Assembly: GCF_018139145.2 (NCBI RefSeq)
Contig: NC_059474.1
Coordinates: 39,078,344-39,142,343 of the forward strand
Source of the DNA: Gymnogyps californianus
Lineage: Eukaryota > Chordata > Aves > Accipitriformes > Cathartidae
DNA: 64,000 nt
Reading direction: 5' to 3'
A model generated the notes under the pieces. The model was not told where the DNA came from, made no database searches, and worked only from the letters and a program-made list of their open reading frames with translations. The position numbers and the translations under genes are program-made. Of this stretch, positions 61,771-64,000 are shown one piece after another; the first letter of the stretch is position 1, and each line of letters opens with the position of its first letter.

Positions 61771-62664
61771 AAAGCAAGAAGAAAAAGAAATACTTTTTTT
61801 TTCTTTTAATCACATATCTGACAGTTGCTTTTTAAAAAGTTACTTAAGGCTTTCATTGACATAATGATGTAAAGAGTGTCATCTAGATGTAGATCATTCT
61901 GCATGCAATTGGGTATACATTAATTTATTTTAAGTATGAGAGCGGGAGGAATTATCTGGCCTTAAGGTTACTCTTTTGATCTAGAATGAAACTACAGTTG
62001 TATCTATAATCTTTGTTGTCAAAGCATATTTTTCCTTTCCATAAAGTAGAGTGGATGGATCACATAGTTAGAACAGTGGCAGACTCATGGGATCTGCACC
62101 TGTTTCCTCCACAATTAAATGTACTTTGGCCAATGTGAGTTCAAGATGACTATGTCCAAGAGTTTAGAGTAATAGAGTTGATAATCATTTCAAATAGCTC
62201 AAAGAGTCATTTGAACTATAGTTTCAGTATGTTCATCTGTCCAGTCAGGGAGACATTGCATTTATCTGTGTTCAGAAAAACATCTTTGTAGGCAGAAGGA
62301 GTATGATTCTTTTTTAATCCTACAATACTGTTGTTAGAAAGAGAAAATATTATTAAAATGGATATCTCTTTCACTGTAATAAACCACAAAGCACTACTAT
62401 CATTAATGAAAGAGTTATCTGTGCTGTGATTACAAAATAAATATAGTTTTGATTCAATGTTTTTTGTCAGAATTCTGCCTTGGATACTGTTTTTGACTTT
62501 CCTAAAGCCATTGAAGTAAAACCAATCTGTATTTATCTATTATTTTTTGAAAAATACCTAGTTCTACTTTTTTTTTTTTAATTTAAAAGAGAAAGAAAAA
62601 AAAATTGTTCATGTATTTCAGTCTTCTTGGAACAGCACACCTACACTGGTGACTCCCTGCAGGC
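61771..62664. other. non-coding stretch, no gene seen
   Basis: AT-rich with T runs near 61795 and 62570. No gene or repeat family is recognised until the CR1 fragment. Confidence 0.5.
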
Positions 62665-62895
62665 AGGTAATTTAGGATTATGGAACCCCATAAATGTTTG
62701 GAAGGGACATCGGGGGGGTCTCCTATTCCAGACTACCTCCTGAAGTGGGAGCACTGCCAACACCAGGCAAGTCAGCTGGAGCTTTGTGTATATGAGTGTT
62801 GAAAAACTCAAAGGGTGGAGGTCCCACAGACTCTCTGGGCAGCCTGGCCATTGCTGCAGTACCCTTGAAGTGAAAAGTACATTCCTAATGGTGGG
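62665..62895 (-). mobile_element. CR1 LINE 3' fragment, antisense
   Basis: On the + strand the sequence reads in the order 'aggattatggaacccc', 'tttggaagggacatc', 'tctcctattccagactacctcctg', 'gttgaaaaactcaaagggtggaggtcccacagactctctgggcagcctggcc' and 'gtacccttgaagtgaaaagtacattcctaat'. This is the familiar reverse complement of the avian CR1 3' region ('...tggaagggacct...tccaac...ccaaggatggagattccacaacctctctgggcaacctgttcc...ctcacagtgaaaaagttcttcctaat'). The terminal octamer repeats (ATTCTRTG type) are missing. It is GC-richer than its surroundings. The 85-codon - strand frame across it is incidental. Confidence 0.85.
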
Positions 62896-64000
62896 CAAAG
62901 ATCAAGACAACAGCAGGACTGACTCCTAAACTGCAGGCACCAACATGTATTATTTTATGATGCACTGTGCTACGGAAGCTGTTTAAATTAGCCTTAACAG
63001 TGGAAGAATTGCCTGCAGTATTCTCCCCAGTTGTTCATTTGAAGCATTCCACGTGATCTGAAGAAATCTGAAGCACGATCTTTCCAGCTGAGGGACCCTG
63101 GTCCAGCTGAGCTGCTTCCACAGAACCTCATTGTCATCTCATTGGTAGTTTGCTTCACTTCTATGTGCACTCAGACAATTTTCCATGGAGAGCTTATTTA
63201 AAAGGCACAATACAATGTTGAGGCTTTTTGTCCTTTGGAACAGGAACTGTGTCCTTTACAATATGCACCAGGTTGGCAATTCACTCACATATCACTAATA
63301 ATTGTAAGCCTGTGAGAAAGAATGTAATCTTTCTGTGCAAGATAGGCACAAAGCAGTACAATTAAATAGAATTTGTAAATGCTTTATAAAGTGGAGAAAA
63401 AATATCATTTCAGTCAAGCCACCTCGCTAGTAGTGTCAGGCTAAAATAGTATTTTAAATGTGGTTAGTCTTCTCTAAATGCCTTCTTAAACATTCTCTTC
63501 TTGCCAGCTGCAATATTTAACACTTCAGGCATCACAACAAAGCATGTATAATAACAACGATTGATAAATTTCCTTATAAAAAGCCAATGAAATACAATTA
63601 TATTTCACTACTTACGCTTTGAAATTTGTCACAAAAAAAGGTTTGATTGCTCAAATTCACAATTAAATTTTTAAGCAATTACAAAATTATATGATTTTAT
63701 GTTTTTTTTCAGTGCACTATTGGGCTCCAAGCTTTAATTTTTTTATGTTTTTCAATTTCAACCTCACTGGAGTGGACTATACAATGTGTAGCATTTGGCA
63801 AAGGGAAGAGCATGGCAACTGAAGTACTGAACAGATATTGTAGTGACACCAACTAATAGGAAGCATTTGTTTTCTTTTTTCTTTAAATTTAAAATTATTG
63901 CCTATTTTGACAAGTTTTCTCCTGCACCAAAGCCACACAGCCTCCTTGTTGAAGTATGTCAGGGACCCAGGATTCCCTGTGAAATAAAAGGAAGCTGAAG
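62896..64000. other. non-coding stretch, no gene seen
   Basis: No frame above 60 codons. 'ccagctgagggaccctggtccagctgagctg' near 63087-63117 contains two near-identical CCAGCTGAG units around a GGGACCCTGGTCC palindrome. No repeat family is recognised, and the window ends in unassigned sequence. Confidence 0.5.

Noticed and set aside
62641..62898. 85-codon frame on the - strand
   Set aside because: It coincides with the CR1 3' fragment, which is untranslated in the intact element.
1..64000. CRISPR arrays, bacterial operons, phage or plasmid features
   Set aside because: No regularly spaced direct repeats, no long bacterial-type reading frames and no ribosome-binding-site pattern. The repeats are clearly those of a vertebrate (bird) genome.

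Overview
This window looks like non-coding DNA from a bird genome. It is AT-rich, with roughly one third G+C by eye. It has no open reading frame beyond about 120 codons, no operon-like structure, no recognisable protein-coding gene and no recognisable RNA gene. The bird assignment rests on the repeats: several CR1-family LINE remnants, a CR1 3' fragment of the usual avian form, and a 594-bp solo LTR of an endogenous retrovirus family (ERVL-like) familiar from neoavian genomes. A few decayed MIR SINEs fit an old amniote locus. The species cannot be told from the sequence. Family assignments come from remembered consensus sequences, not from a database search.

Layout. Positions 1-9419 are single-copy-looking AT-rich DNA with short tracts and a compact palindromic cluster near 4473-4505. 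Positions 9420-10262 hold a long, decayed CR1 in sense orientation. Positions 10263-17640 are mostly featureless apart from poly-T and a poly-C/poly-A junction at 16044-16094. Positions 17645-19180 are a transposon cluster: a CR1 ORF2 remnant interrupted by a diverged LTR, followed by the 3' part of an older CR1/L3-type LINE. Positions 19181-38900 are largely featureless, with one or two MIR remnants, a 54-nt alternating pyrimidine-purine tract at 24997-25050, a small GC-richer island at 31640-31860 and several perfect short-loop palindromes. Positions 39344-44265 contain two copies of an unrecognised LTR-like repeat, and a third lies near 57165-57440. At 49375-50466 the solo LTR sits inside an old CR1/L3 LINE, bounded by a perfect 5-bp target-site duplication. 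A MIR (51346-51455), another old CR1/L3 (52505-53110), a second MIR (58461-58565) and an inverted CR1 fragment (62665-62895) follow.

No genes can be shown to work together here. The region is best read as a gene desert or the inside of a very large intron. All five old CR1/L3 pieces and both recognised LTRs are on the + strand. If the window is intronic, that would mildly favour a host gene on the - strand. Several AT-rich blocks dense in homeobox-type core motifs (25200-25445, 48355-48620, 54640-54845, 60815-61770) are candidates for conserved regulatory elements, but conservation cannot be judged from one sequence.
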